From Streptomyces eurythermus (GTDB lineage Bacteria > Actinomycetota > Actinomycetes > Streptomycetales > Streptomycetaceae), in the NCBI RefSeq assembly GCF_014649115.1, contig NZ_BMSK01000014.1, forward strand, positions 1 to 64,000: a DNA stretch of 64,000 nt, written 5' to 3'. Below are positions 53,908 to 62,955 of this stretch, piece by piece. The position numbers and the translations under genes were made by a program. Numbering within the stretch: position 1 is the first letter of the stretch; the number at the start of each line of letters is the position of its first letter. Under the pieces are notes generated by a model, which did not search any database, had not been told where the DNA came from, and worked only from the letters and a program-made list of their open reading frames with translations.

Positions 53908-54939
53908 ATGGAGGGAATTGCGATCCGGCTGCAGGGACTTCGGAAGTCGTTCGGCGAGACGGCCGCCGTCGCCGGCGTCGACCTGGAGATACGGGACGGC
54001 GAATTCTTCTCGTTGCTCGGCCCGTCCGGCTCCGGGAAGACGACCCTCCTGAGGCTGATCGCCGGGTTCGAGACGCCCGACCAGGGCCGGATCGAACTCG
54101 CGGGACAGGAGGTCACGGACCTCGCCCCGTACGAGAGGGACGTGCACACCGTCTTCCAGGACTACGCGCTCTTCCCGCACATGACGGTCGAGCAGAACGT
54201 CGCCTACGGGCTGCGGGTGCGCAAGGTGCCGAAGGCCGAACGGCTGGCCCGCGCCCGCGAGGCGCTCGCCGAGGTCCGCCTCGAAGGGTACGGACGGCGG
54301 CGGCCCGACCGGCTCTCCGGCGGACAGCGCCAGCGCGTCGCACTGGCCCGCGCGCTCGTCGGCCGCCCCCGCGTGCTCCTGCTGGACGAACCGCTCGGCG
54401 CCCTCGACCTGAGGCTGCGTCAGCAGATGCAGGTCGAACTCAAGGCGCTTCAGCGGGAGGTGGGCATCACCTTCGTCCTCGTCACCCACGACCAGCAGGA
54501 GGCCCTGACCATGAGCGACCGGATCGCCGTCGTCGACCGGGGCCGGATCGCCCAGACCGGCACGCCCGCGGAGATCTACGAGCGTCCGGCGACCGCGTTC
54601 GTCGCCTCCTTCGTCGGCGTTTCCAACCTCCTCGACGGCGAGACGGCCCACCGGATCGCCGGCTCCCCGGGCACCTACAGCATCCGCCCGGAGAAGATCC
54701 GCGTCCTGAGGGAGTCCGCCGGACCGGACGAGCCGGAACACGCCACCGCCACCGGCACCGTGGCCGAGGTCGTCTACCTCGGGGACGCCACCCGCTTCGT
54801 GGTCGACCTCGACGGCGGCGGCCGGCTCACCGCGCTCCAGCAGAACCTGGAGACCTCCTCGGCGGACGTCGCCGCCTACCGCGGCAGCCGGGTCCGCCTC
54901 CGCTGGCACCGCCGGCACGCCGTCCGGCTCCCTTCCTGA
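53908..54939 (+). CDS. Polyamine-type ABC transporter ATP-binding protein
   Basis: A 343-residue PotA-like ATPase. Walker A GPSGSGKTT, Q-loop FQDYALFPHMTV, signature LSGGQRQRVAL, Walker B VLLLDEPLGALD and H-loop VTHDQQEA are intact, followed by a TOBE domain (YSIRPEKIRV). It drives import of spermidine/putrescine or a related amine. First of four tandem genes; gap to the binding-protein gene 23 bases. ATG at 53908; the preceding AAAGG is 8 bases away. Confidence 0.9.
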   Translation: MEGIAIRLQGLRKSFGETAAVAGVDLEIRDGEFFSLLGPSGSGKTTLLRLIAGFETPDQGRIELAGQEVTDLAPYERDVHTVFQDYALFPHMTVEQNVAYGLRVRKVPKAERLARAREALAEVRLEGYGRRRPDRLSGGQRQRVALARALVGRPRVLLLDEPLGALDLRLRQQMQVELKALQREVGITFVLVTHDQQEALTMSDRIAVVDRGRIAQTGTPAEIYERPATAFVASFVGVSNLLDGETAHRIAGSPGTYSIRPEKIRVLRESAGPDEPEHATATGTVAEVVYLGDATRFVVDLDGGGRLTALQQNLETSSADVAAYRGSRVRLRWHRRHAVRLPS

Positions 54940-54962
54940 TCCCCCCACTCCTGGAGAACGCC

Positions 54963-56162
54963 GTGCGTCTCATCCGTACCCCGCGCGCCGCGGCCTTCTG
55001 CGCCGCCGCGCTGCTGCTCACCACCGCCTGTGGCTCCTCCGGGTCCGGCGGCTCGTCCGCCACCGGCCTCCACCCGCCCGCCCTGAAGGCCCCGGCGGAG
55101 CTGGGCCGCACCGAGGGGCGGGTCAACCTGATCGCGTGGGCCGGCTATGTGGAGGACGGCTCCAACGATCCGGGCGCCGACTGGGTCAGCGGCTTCGAGA
55201 AGCGGACGGGATGCCAGGTCCGTTCCAAGGTCGCCGCCAGCTCCGACGAGATGGTCAAGCTGATGAAGACCGGCGCGTACGACGCCGTCTCCGCCTCCGG
55301 TGACGCCTCCCTGCGCCTGATCGCCTCCGGAGACGCGGCCCCCGTCAACACCGGCCTGGTCCCCAACTACAAGGACGTCTTCGAGGGGCTGAAGCACGGC
55401 GCCTGGAACTCCGTGGACGGCCGGATGTACGGGATCCCGCACGGCCGGGGCGCCAACCTGCTGATGTACGACACCGCGAAGGTGACACCGGCGCCCACCT
55501 CCTGGTCGGCCGTCTTCGACGACGCCGCCCGGCACAAGGGGCACGTCACCGCGTACGACTCGCCGATCTACATCGCCGACGCGGCCCTGTATCTCAAGGC
55601 CCGCCGGCCGGAGTTGGGGATCAAGAACCCGTACGCGCTGGACCGCAAGCAGTTCGACGCGGCCGTGGCGCTGCTGAAGCGGCAGAACGAGTACGTCGGC
55701 GAGTACTGGAGCGACTACCTGAAGGAGGTCTCCGCCTTCAAGAGCGGTGACTCGGTGGTCGGCACCACCTGGCAGGTGATCGCCAACCTCGCCGCCTCCG
55801 AGGGCGCGAAGGTCAAGGCGCTCGTACCCAAGGAGGGTTCGACCGGCTGGTCGGACACCTGGATGGTCTCCAGTAAGGCAAAACACCCCAACTGCGCCTA
55901 CAAATGGCTGGACTGGATCGTCTCACCCAAGGTCAACGCCCAGGTCGCCGAGTACTTCGGCGAGGCACCGGCCAACTCCCGGGCCTGCGCCGAGACCACC
56001 GACAAGAACTTCTGCGCGGTCTACCACGCCGCCGACGAGGACTACTGGCAGAAGATCGCCTTCTGGAACACGCCCATCGAACAGTGCCTGGACGGCCGCC
56101 GGGACGTGACCTGCGTACCGTACGCCGAGTGGGTCCGCGCCTGGACCGAGATCAAGGGCTGA
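54963..56162 (+). CDS. Polyamine-type ABC transporter substrate-binding lipoprotein
   Basis: A 399-residue PotD-like binding protein. Signal AAALLLTTACGSS gives a lipobox with Cys near residue 23. VNLIAWAGYVEDGSND, TGCQVRSKVAASSDEMVKLM, GDGxMYGIPHGRGANLLMYD-like and MVSSKAKHPNCAYKWLDWI are family blocks. Ligand is probably a polyamine or gamma-aminobutyrate-like amine, by family. GTG at 54963 has GGAGA 6 bases upstream. Confidence 0.9.
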   Translation: MRLIRTPRAAAFCAAALLLTTACGSSGSGGSSATGLHPPALKAPAELGRTEGRVNLIAWAGYVEDGSNDPGADWVSGFEKRTGCQVRSKVAASSDEMVKLMKTGAYDAVSASGDASLRLIASGDAAPVNTGLVPNYKDVFEGLKHGAWNSVDGRMYGIPHGRGANLLMYDTAKVTPAPTSWSAVFDDAARHKGHVTAYDSPIYIADAALYLKARRPELGIKNPYALDRKQFDAAVALLKRQNEYVGEYWSDYLKEVSAFKSGDSVVGTTWQVIANLAASEGAKVKALVPKEGSTGWSDTWMVSSKAKHPNCAYKWLDWIVSPKVNAQVAEYFGEAPANSRACAETTDKNFCAVYHAADEDYWQKIAFWNTPIEQCLDGRRDVTCVPYAEWVRAWTEIKG

Positions 56163-56165
56163 GCC

Positions 56166-57047
56166 GTGCGGACCGAAGCCGGACGGTACCCCGGCCGGCG
56201 GCTCGCCGCGATCCTGCGCCGCCGGCCCCGGCTGCGGCTGACCCTCCTGCTCACCGCCCCGCTGCTCTGGCTCACCGTCCTCTACCTCGGCTCGCTGACG
56301 GTCCTGTTCGTCTCCGCGTTCTGGACGACCGACTCCTTCACCTCCCAGGTGGTGAAGGTCTGGTCGACGGACAACTTCCACGCGCTGCTGACCACCCCCG
56401 TCCATCGCCAAGTGGTGCTGCGCAGCGTCGTGGTGGCCCTCGCGGTGACCGTCCTGTGCGCGGTGCTCGCCTTCCCGGTCGCCTTCTACACCGCCCGGGT
56501 GGCCCCGCCGCGCCGGCGTCCGCTGCTGGTGGCGGCGATCCTCACGCCGCTGTGGGCGAGTTACCTCGTCAAGGTGTACGCCTGGCGGCTGATCCTGTCC
56601 GAGGGCGGGCTCGCCGACTGGATGCTCGCCCCGTTCGGACTGCGCGGCCCCGGCTACGGGCTGCCCGCCACGGTGCTCACCCTGACGTACCTGTGGCTGC
56701 CGTACATGATCCTGCCGCTGCACACCGCGCTCGAACAGGTCCCGGACGGGCTGCTCGACGCGTCCGCCGACCTCGGGGCGCGGCCCGGCCGCACCTTCCG
56801 CTCGGTCGTGCTGCCCCTGGTGCTCCCGTCCGCCGCCGCCGGTTCCGTCTTCACCTTCTCGCTCAGCCTCGGCGACTACATCACCGTGCAGATCGTCGGC
56901 GGCAAGACCCAGCTCATCGGCAACCTCGTGTACTCCCACATCGACCTCGACCTGCCCATGGCCGCCGCGCTCGGCACCGTGCCCGTCGCCGTGATCGTCC
57001 TGTACCTGCTGGCGATCCGCCGTACCGGTGCCCTCGACAACCTGTAG
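56166..57047 (+). CDS. Polyamine-type ABC transporter permease (PotB-like)
   Basis: A 293-residue permease with six helices and a basic cytosolic N-terminus. The EAA loop is EQVPDGLLDASADLGARPGRTFRSVVLPL. GDYITVQIVGGKTQLIGNLVY is typical of PotB. GTG at 56166 begins 3 bases after the binding-protein stop. Forms the channel with the next gene product. Confidence 0.9.
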   Translation: MRTEAGRYPGRRLAAILRRRPRLRLTLLLTAPLLWLTVLYLGSLTVLFVSAFWTTDSFTSQVVKVWSTDNFHALLTTPVHRQVVLRSVVVALAVTVLCAVLAFPVAFYTARVAPPRRRPLLVAAILTPLWASYLVKVYAWRLILSEGGLADWMLAPFGLRGPGYGLPATVLTLTYLWLPYMILPLHTALEQVPDGLLDASADLGARPGRTFRSVVLPLVLPSAAAGSVFTFSLSLGDYITVQIVGGKTQLIGNLVYSHIDLDLPMAAALGTVPVAVIVLYLLAIRRTGALDNL

Positions 57048-57058
57048 GAAGGAGCACC

Positions 57059-57874
57059 ATGCGTCTCGGCCGCACCGCGCGGATCGCCCTGCGGACCGCC
57101 GCCGGGCTCGGCTTCGCGGTGATCTACGTCCCGCTGGTGCTGGTCCTGCTCAACTCCCTGAACCCCGACCGCAGCGCGGGCTGGCCACCGCCCGGACTGA
57201 CCGGACGCTGGTGGTCGGCGGCGGCGCACAATCCCGGTGTCCGGCAGGCGCTGTGGGTCTCGGTGAAGGCGGGGCTCGGGGCCACCGCCATCGCGCTGGT
57301 GCTGGGCACGCTCCTGGCCTTCGCGGTGGCCCGGTACCGCTTCTTCGGCCGGGACACGGTGACCTTCCTGGTGGTCCTGCCGATCGCGCTGCCCGGCATC
57401 GTCACGGGCATCGCGCTCAACTCGGCCTTCGGCACGGTGCTTCAGCCGCTCGGGGTGGGCCTCGGGCTGTTCACCGTGATCGTCGGGCACGCCACGTTCT
57501 GTGTCGTCGTCATCTTCAACAACGTGGTGGCCCGGCTGCGCCGTACGTCCGGTTCGTACGAGGAGGCGGCGCAGGACCTCGGCGCGAGCGGCCTGAGGGC
57601 CTTCGTGGACGTCACGTTCCCGCTCGTGCGTTCCGCGCTGCTCGCGGGTGCCCTGCTCGCCTTCGCGCTGTCCTTCGACGAGATCGTGGTCACCACGTTC
57701 ACCGCGGGGCCGGGCGTCCAGACCCTCCCGCTGTGGATCTACGACAACATGGCCCGGCCGCGGCAGGCACCGGTGGTGAACGTCGTGGCGGCGGTACTGG
57801 TCCTGCTGTCGGTGATCCCGGTCTACCTCGCCCAGCGGCTGTCCGCGGACACCGCGACGTCGAGCCGCGTCTAG
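57059..57874 (+). CDS. Polyamine-type ABC transporter permease (PotC-like)
   Basis: A 271-residue permease with six helices. The EAA loop is SYEEAAQDLGASGLRAFVDVTFPL and the block LAFALSFDEIVVTTFTAGPG is the PotC signature. ATG at 57059 has GGAAGGAG 4 bases upstream. Last gene of the transporter operon; a strong hairpin follows. No catabolic genes are attached. Confidence 0.9.
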   Translation: MRLGRTARIALRTAAGLGFAVIYVPLVLVLLNSLNPDRSAGWPPPGLTGRWWSAAAHNPGVRQALWVSVKAGLGATAIALVLGTLLAFAVARYRFFGRDTVTFLVVLPIALPGIVTGIALNSAFGTVLQPLGVGLGLFTVIVGHATFCVVVIFNNVVARLRRTSGSYEEAAQDLGASGLRAFVDVTFPLVRSALLAGALLAFALSFDEIVVTTFTAGPGVQTLPLWIYDNMARPRQAPVVNVVAAVLVLLSVIPVYLAQRLSADTATSSRV

Positions 57875-57888
57875 CCGGGGAAAGAGGA

Positions 57889-57919
57889 GGGGGCCGAAGC
57901 CGTGCCGGCTCCGGCCCCC
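57889..57919. terminator. Bidirectional terminator between potC-like and FMN reductase genes
   Basis: GGGGGCCG-A-AGCCG-TGC-CGGCT-C-CGGCCCCC folds as a 13-bp stem with one symmetric internal mismatch and a 3-base loop, 15 bases after one stop codon and 17 bases from the other, convergent, one. Confidence 0.82.
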
Positions 57920-57935
57920 CGGGTGCGCGGACGGC

Positions 57936-58493
57936 TCAGGCGGCGGAGCCCACGTTGCCGTGCAGGCGGGCCACGACCTCGGTCAGCTGGGCGGCGACCT
58001 CGGCGTCGTCGGACGGGTGGGTCTCGGCGAAGCGGGTGACGGAACCCGGGATGGACAGCTTGATGTCCTCTATCACCTTGCCGCCGGCGATGCCCACGGC
58101 CTTGCGGGTGTCGTCCTGGGCCCACACGCCGCCGTACTGGCCGAAGGCGGTGCCGACCACGGCGACGGGCTTGCCGCCGAAGGCGCCGGCGCCGTACGGG
58201 CGGGACAGCCAGTCGATGGCGTTCTTCAGCACGGCCGGGATGGTGCCGTTGTACTCGGGGGAGAACAGCAGGAAGGCGTCGGCGGCCTGGGCGGCCTCGC
58301 GCAGCTTGACGGCGGCGGCCGGCACGCTGCCCTCCACGTCGATGTCCTCGTTGTAGAACGGGACCTCGGCCAGGCCCTCGAAGAGCTCGACCTCGGCGCC
58401 CTCCGGCGCGAGCTTCACGGCGGCCTCGGCGAGCTGGCGGTTGTGCGAACCGGCGCGAAGGCTGCCGACGAGCGCGAGGATGCGAACAGACAT
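57936..58493 (-). CDS. NADPH-dependent FMN reductase (flavodoxin fold)
   Basis: A 185-residue quinone/azo reductase-like flavoprotein. LVGSLRAGSHNRQLAE is the FMN phosphate loop and FLLFSPEYNGTIPAVLKNAIDWLSRP the PEYN(G)S-type isoalloxazine block. ATG at 58493 has GGAG 6 bases upstream. Divergent from a TetR gene with two operators between them; likely an inducible quinone or electrophile detoxification enzyme. Confidence 0.9.
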   Translation of the reverse strand: MSVRILALVGSLRAGSHNRQLAEAAVKLAPEGAEVELFEGLAEVPFYNEDIDVEGSVPAAAVKLREAAQAADAFLLFSPEYNGTIPAVLKNAIDWLSRPYGAGAFGGKPVAVVGTAFGQYGGVWAQDDTRKAVGIAGGKVIEDIKLSIPGSVTRFAETHPSDDAEVAAQLTEVVARLHGNVGSAA

Positions 58494-58530
58494 GGGAACT
58501 CCAAGGGGCTGAAACATCGCTGTGACGATC

Positions 58531-58580
58531 CGGACCGAAGTCCGTTTAAGTGTGTACCACCTCAAACGGACCGCGGTCCA
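58531..58580. promoter_or_regulatory. Two TetR operators between FMN reductase and TetR genes
   Basis: CGGAC-CGAA-GTCCG at 58531-58544 and CGGACC-GC-GGTCCA at 58567-58580 (perfect core GGACCGCGGTCC) share the frame CGGACCGNNGTCC and are each followed by GTTT. Their centres are 36 bases apart. In addition GTCCGTTT (58540) and AAACGGAC (58564) form a larger inverted repeat joining the two. Confidence 0.7.
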
Positions 58581-58610
58581 GTTTTGTTCCCGATGCTTTA
58601 CGCTGTCGTC

Positions 58611-59273
58611 ATGTCCAGCGCTCTGCCGCCCTTCCCGAAGCCTCATGAGCCCTTCGAGACCCCCTCCCTGCTGGAGGTCGGCACGGCTCCCGGCGAGCCG
58701 GGCCTGCGCGCCGACGCCGCCCGCAACCGGGCCCGGCTCCTGGAGGCCGCCGCCCGGCTGATCGCGGAGCACGGGGTGGCCGGGGTCACCATGGAGGCGG
58801 TCGCCGCGGCGGCCGACGTGGGCAAGGGCACCGTCTTCCGCCGCTTCGGCGACCGCACCGGGCTGCTGATGGCCCTCCTCGACCACTCGGCCCGCCGGCT
58901 CCAGGCCGACTTCCTGAGCGGGCCCCCGCCGCTGGGCCCCGGCGCGCCGCCCCTGGAGCGACTGCGGGCGTTCGGCGTGGCGGTGCTGTACCGCACGGCC
59001 GAACAGCTGGATCTGCAACTGGCCGCCCAGCCCGAGCCGACCCGCCGGTTCGTCCACCCGGCGGCCGGGGCGCTGCGCGCCCACCTCACGATGCTGCTCC
59101 GGCAGACCGTGCCCGGCGGCGACTGCGACCTGCTCGCCCACACGCTGCTCGCCTCGCTGGACCCCGCGCTGATCCATCACCTCACCCGGCAGTGCGAGAT
59201 GCCCATGGAGCGCCTGGAGGCCGCCTGGCTCGACCTGGTCGCCCGGGTGACCCGCACGGACCCGCCGGACTGA
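58611..59273 (+). CDS. TetR-family regulator
   Basis: A 220-residue repressor. A 45-residue Pro-rich lead precedes the HTH (RLLEAAARLIAEHGVAGVTMEAVAAAADVGKGTVFRRFGDR, core VTMEAVAAAADV). ATG at 58611 has no ribosome site; TACGCT at 58599-58604 could be the -10 of a leaderless transcript. Probably represses itself and the divergent FMN reductase through the two palindromes between them. Confidence 0.88.
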   Translation: MSSALPPFPKPHEPFETPSLLEVGTAPGEPGLRADAARNRARLLEAAARLIAEHGVAGVTMEAVAAAADVGKGTVFRRFGDRTGLLMALLDHSARRLQADFLSGPPPLGPGAPPLERLRAFGVAVLYRTAEQLDLQLAAQPEPTRRFVHPAAGALRAHLTMLLRQTVPGGDCDLLAHTLLASLDPALIHHLTRQCEMPMERLEAAWLDLVARVTRTDPPD

Positions 59274-59308
59274 TCCCGTGAGGGAGACCGGGCCGGCCGG
59301 TCCGCCGG

Positions 59309-60457
59309 TCAGTCCCCCTGGCCGGTGAACATCGCCACCAGCCCCCGTGGAGCGTCGGCGGCGAACAGCAGCTCCTGGCCGCGCGCGGACTCCGCCGCCG
59401 ACGCCTCGGCGCGCGGGAACATCCGGGCCTCGTACGCGGCCAGCGCGGCCTCCGTGTCCCCGGGGTGCGCGGCCAGGGCCAGGCCGAGTTCGGCACCGTC
59501 GAGCAGGGCCAGGTTCGCGCCCTCGCCCGCGAACGGGGACATCAGATGGGCGGCGTCCCCGAGCAGGGTCACCCCGGGCACCCGGTCCCAGCGGTGCCCC
59601 ACCGGCAGCGCATGGATCCGGCGGGGCACCAGCGCCCCGTCCGCGTCGGCGACCAGCGCCCGCAGCCGCTCGTCCCAGCCGTCGAACTCCTTGAGCACGG
59701 CCGCCTTCGCCGCCTCCGTGTCGGTGAAGTCGATGCCGTCCAGCCAGTCCTCCGGCGCGACCACGGCGGTGTACACGTGCAGGCTGCCGTCGGGTTCGCG
59801 GTGCGCGAGGAACCCGCGGCCGGGGCCCAGCGCGAAGAGCATCCCGTCGCCCACCACCTCCGCGCTCACCGGGTGGCGCCGGTCCGCCGCCCGCAGGTCC
59901 GCCTCCACGAACGACACGCCCGTGTACGCGGGCCGGGCGGCGGAGACCAGGGACCGGATCCGGGACCAGGCGCCGTCCGCGCCGACCAGTACGTCGGTGG
60001 TGAACCCGGAGCCGTCCGCGAGCGTCACGCGGTGCCGTCCGCCGTCCAGCGGGCGGGCGCCGACGACCTTGGTGCCCCACCGGACGCTGCCCGCGGGCAG
60101 CGATCCGAGCAGCAGTTCGCGCAGGTCGCCCCGGTCCGTCTCGGGGCGCCCGCCCGTGCCGTCGTCGGGTTGCGCGAGCCGGACGGTGCCGTCCTGTGCG
60201 AGGACCCGGACGGCCTGGCCGCCGGCGTGGACGCGGGCCAGGAACCGCTCGTGCAGGCCGGCGGCCCGCAGCGCCTCCTGGCCGGTGTCGTCGTGGATGT
60301 CGAGCATGCCGCCCTGGGTCCGGGCGTCCGGTGACGCGTCCAGGTCGAACAGCGCGGCTTCGATGCCGTGCACGTGCAGTACGCGGGCGAGGGTGAGCCC
60401 GCCGAGGCCCGCGCCGACTACGGCGACGGGGTGGTGGGGGAGGGGTGCGGTGGTCAT
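59309..60457 (-). CDS. FAD-dependent aromatic monooxygenase, TetX-like
   Basis: A 382-residue flavoprotein hydroxylase. VAVVGAGLGGLTLARVL is the FAD GxGxxG motif; LVGADGAWSRIR the DG motif; GVTLLGDAAHLMSPFAGEGANLAL the GD motif. GGMLDIHDDTGQEAL places it near the TetX/tetracycline-inactivating group, but substrate cannot be stated. ATG at 60457 has AGGAGG 5 bases upstream and overlaps the stop of the TetR gene (ATGA), so the two are coupled and under the same tandem operator. Confidence 0.87.
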   Translation of the reverse strand: MTTAPLPHHPVAVVGAGLGGLTLARVLHVHGIEAALFDLDASPDARTQGGMLDIHDDTGQEALRAAGLHERFLARVHAGGQAVRVLAQDGTVRLAQPDDGTGGRPETDRGDLRELLLGSLPAGSVRWGTKVVGARPLDGGRHRVTLADGSGFTTDVLVGADGAWSRIRSLVSAARPAYTGVSFVEADLRAADRRHPVSAEVVGDGMLFALGPGRGFLAHREPDGSLHVYTAVVAPEDWLDGIDFTDTEAAKAAVLKEFDGWDERLRALVADADGALVPRRIHALPVGHRWDRVPGVTLLGDAAHLMSPFAGEGANLALLDGAELGLALAAHPGDTEAALAAYEARMFPRAEASAAESARGQELLFAADAPRGLVAMFTGQGD

Positions 60458-61134
60458 GGTGCCTCCTGGCCTTCGGTCGGTACGGCGGTCCGCTCGATGC
60501 CGGTGATCAGGGTCTGGAAGGCCCACGACAAGCGGGCCTCGGGCGTGCCGGACAGCAGTGCCCCGGCGTCGGCGGCGATGTGCGGATGGGTGGCGGCGGG
60601 CGCCTCGCGCAGGGCCCGGGCCGCCGCCTCCCAGGCGGCCGGGGACTCCTCCCCGGCGTGCTCGGCGGCGGTCGCGGTGGCGTGCTGGAGCAGCAGGTCC
60701 ACGCCCCAGGCCGCCTGGGCGCGGGGGATCCCGCCCTCCCGCAGCAGGCCGAGCAGGGTCTCGATCAGGCGCAGATAGTGCGGGCCGCTCGGCCGCGCGG
60801 TCAGCGCCGACCGGGCCAGGGACGGATGTTCCAGGAGCATCGCGGTGTAGCGGGTGAGCACCCGCTCCAGCCGCTCGCGCCAGCTGCCCTCGGCCGGCGC
60901 CGGGCCGACCGTGCCGAGCAGCTCGTCCAGGACGGCCGCGTGCAGCTCGTCGGTGTTGCGGACGTACACGTAGAGCGAGGCGGGGCCGGTGTCGAGTTCC
61001 TGCGCGAGCCGGCGCATCGTCACCTTGCGCAGCCCTTCGGCGCGCAGGATGGCGACGGCGGCGGCCACGATGCCCTCCCGGGTCAGGGCGGGCTTGGCGG
61101 GACGCTCCCGGCGGGAGCGGGGGGCAGCGGTCAT
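60454..61134 (-). CDS. TetR-family regulator (TetR_C_1 type)
   Basis: A 226-residue repressor. A basic lead (RSRRERPAKPAL) precedes the HTH EGLRKVTMRRLAQELDTGPASLYVYVRN; the C-terminal domain resembles TetR_C_1, which binds tetracycline-like drugs. ATG at 61134 is close after the -10 box TATGGT and has no ribosome site, so is probably leaderless. First gene of an operon with the TetX-like monooxygenase. Confidence 0.9.
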   Translation of the reverse strand: MTAAPRSRRERPAKPALTREGIVAAAVAILRAEGLRKVTMRRLAQELDTGPASLYVYVRNTDELHAAVLDELLGTVGPAPAEGSWRERLERVLTRYTAMLLEHPSLARSALTARPSGPHYLRLIETLLGLLREGGIPRAQAAWGVDLLLQHATATAAEHAGEESPAAWEAAARALREAPAATHPHIAADAGALLSGTPEARLSWAFQTLITGIERTAVPTEGQEAP

Positions 61135-61140
61135 GGCACG

Positions 61141-61175
61141 ACCATAACGAACATGTTCGTAACGAACAAGTTCGT
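61141..61175 (-). promoter_or_regulatory. Promoter with tandem TetR operators
   Basis: ACGAACATGTTCGT (61147-61160, perfect) and ACGAACAAGTTCGT (61162-61175) lie side by side, centres 15 bases apart. On the minus strand TTGTTC (61169-61164) and TATGGT (61146-61141) are spaced 17 bases, so the operators cover the whole promoter of the TetR-monooxygenase operon. Confidence 0.8.
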
Positions 61176-61296
61176 GCATGCCGGACCAGTCCCGGTCCCC
61201 GTCAGGGAGAGTGGGGGGCATGCTGACGCCGACGACGGCGTCGCGCATGCGGGGAGATGTCCCGTTCCTTTCCCTGTTTGTCCGGATCTGCTTTTG

Positions 61297-61316
61297 TTGG
61301 GTCGGGCCGGACCCAA
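61297..61316. promoter_or_regulatory. Palindromic site before the XRE regulator gene
   Basis: TTGGGTC-GGGCCG-GACCCAA is a 7-6-7 perfect inverted repeat ending 12 bases before the GTG start. GTCCGG (61280) and CCGGAC (61307) add an overlapping wider repeat. It is a likely operator or attenuating hairpin. Confidence 0.55.
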
Positions 61317-61328
61317 GAACATGTGGAC

Positions 61329-62342
61329 GTGAGCACGGACGACGTGGGAAAGCTCGACGTGCAGGGAGTGAGGGACGCCGCGGACCTCGTTGATCTGCTG
61401 CGCGAACTCAAGCAGCGGTCCGGTCTCACCCTGCGCGAGTTGGAGGAACGGGCCCGTGCGCGGGGAGAGCTCCTGGCCCGCAGCACGGTCAGTGACATGC
61501 TCCGGGGCATACGTCTGCCGGCCCCCGGGACCGTGGCGGCGTTCGTCCGGGCCTGCGGTGCGCACGAAACGGACGTCGAGGCCTGGCTGGAGGCCAGGCG
61601 ACGGGCCGAGGAAGGGGCGAGTGCACGGCCGTCCGAGCCCGCCCCCGACCAGGGTCCCGGCATCGTTGCCGGGGCCCGGCGGACCCGCTCATGGGTGACA
61701 GCCCTGTGGCCCGGAGGGCTGACCCGGCGGGCCCGGTCGTGGGTCCTGGCCGGGGAGATCACGACGAGTCTGGTCGCCGTCGCCCTGTGGACGCTCTCGA
61801 TGGCGTTCGGGGCTGCTCCTGCTTCCTCACCGACCGTCCCGCCCCACGCGGACGCGGCGGCCCGGGAGCTGCGGGGCTTCGCGGAGATCCGTCCGGCCCG
61901 CACCCCCGGGCTGTGTCTGACCGAGGGCCGGGACACCCGGGGCGAATACCTGAACGCCGTCGCGGCACAACTCCCCTGCGAGGAGGCCAGACCGCCGCAC
62001 ACGTACCTCAGACCGGTCAAACCCACCGCGTCGAACACGTCGTACTTCATCGAGTGGCAGCACCCTCAGCACGGGCGGGGCTGTCTGACCGCGCGGCGCG
62101 AGGGACCCGGCAAGGACCTGCTGGAACCGTGGCCGTGGAAGAGCTGTGACGCCACTCGCGCCTACCAGCACTTCCGCATCGAGCCCGCCGCCACGACCGA
62201 CGCCCGCTACCGCCTGCGCCTCGAGGGCACTCAGCGCTGCGTGGGCCTCCGCGACGACTCCACCGAGACCGGAGCCGACGCGACGGTGGAACCCTGTAGC
62301 AAGGCAGCGGACCAGGAATTCCTCATCAGAGCGGCGGCCTGA
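61329..62342 (+). CDS. Membrane-anchored XRE-type regulator with ricin-like C-terminus
   Basis: A 337-residue protein. The N-terminal HTH is of the actinobacterial type DLVDLLRELKQRSGLTLRELEE with STVSDMLRG; a disordered linker leads to one membrane helix (residues about 137-160, VLAGEITTSLVAVALWTLSMAFG). The external part (about 165-337) has YFIEWQHPQHGRGCLTARREG and YRLRLEGTQRCVGLRDD repeats like ricin beta-trefoil lobes, with paired Cys. It could sense sugars outside and bind DNA inside. GTG at 61329 has no ribosome site. Confidence 0.75.
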   Translation: MSTDDVGKLDVQGVRDAADLVDLLRELKQRSGLTLRELEERARARGELLARSTVSDMLRGIRLPAPGTVAAFVRACGAHETDVEAWLEARRRAEEGASARPSEPAPDQGPGIVAGARRTRSWVTALWPGGLTRRARSWVLAGEITTSLVAVALWTLSMAFGAAPASSPTVPPHADAAARELRGFAEIRPARTPGLCLTEGRDTRGEYLNAVAAQLPCEEARPPHTYLRPVKPTASNTSYFIEWQHPQHGRGCLTARREGPGKDLLEPWPWKSCDATRAYQHFRIEPAATTDARYRLRLEGTQRCVGLRDDSTETGADATVEPCSKAADQEFLIRAAA

Positions 62343-62394
62343 CACCGGAGACCGGTGCGGTATCGCTGGGATGGCGGCCGCGGGGCCTTCGTCG

Positions 62395-62427
62395 TGCGGG
62401 CGCGAGTTCGGCTGACCCGCGCCCGCA
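62395..62427. terminator. Bidirectional terminator hairpin
   Basis: TGCGGGCGCG and CGCGCCCGCA form a perfect 10-bp stem around a 13-base loop in the 95-base gap between the convergent XRE and thioredoxin genes. Confidence 0.7.
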
Positions 62428-62437
62428 CCAGGGCGTC

Positions 62438-62815
<378 letters not shown>

Positions 62816-62955
62816 GGCGTGATTCCCTCTTCCTGGTGTGGGGTGTGCCGACGGCGCAAACACGGCCGCCGGGCCGCCTATTCCATCCGTGCACGCCGCT
62901 GTTCCGCGCGCGTACCCATGTGGCCGTGGCGCACACCACCCACCAGACTGACCCC

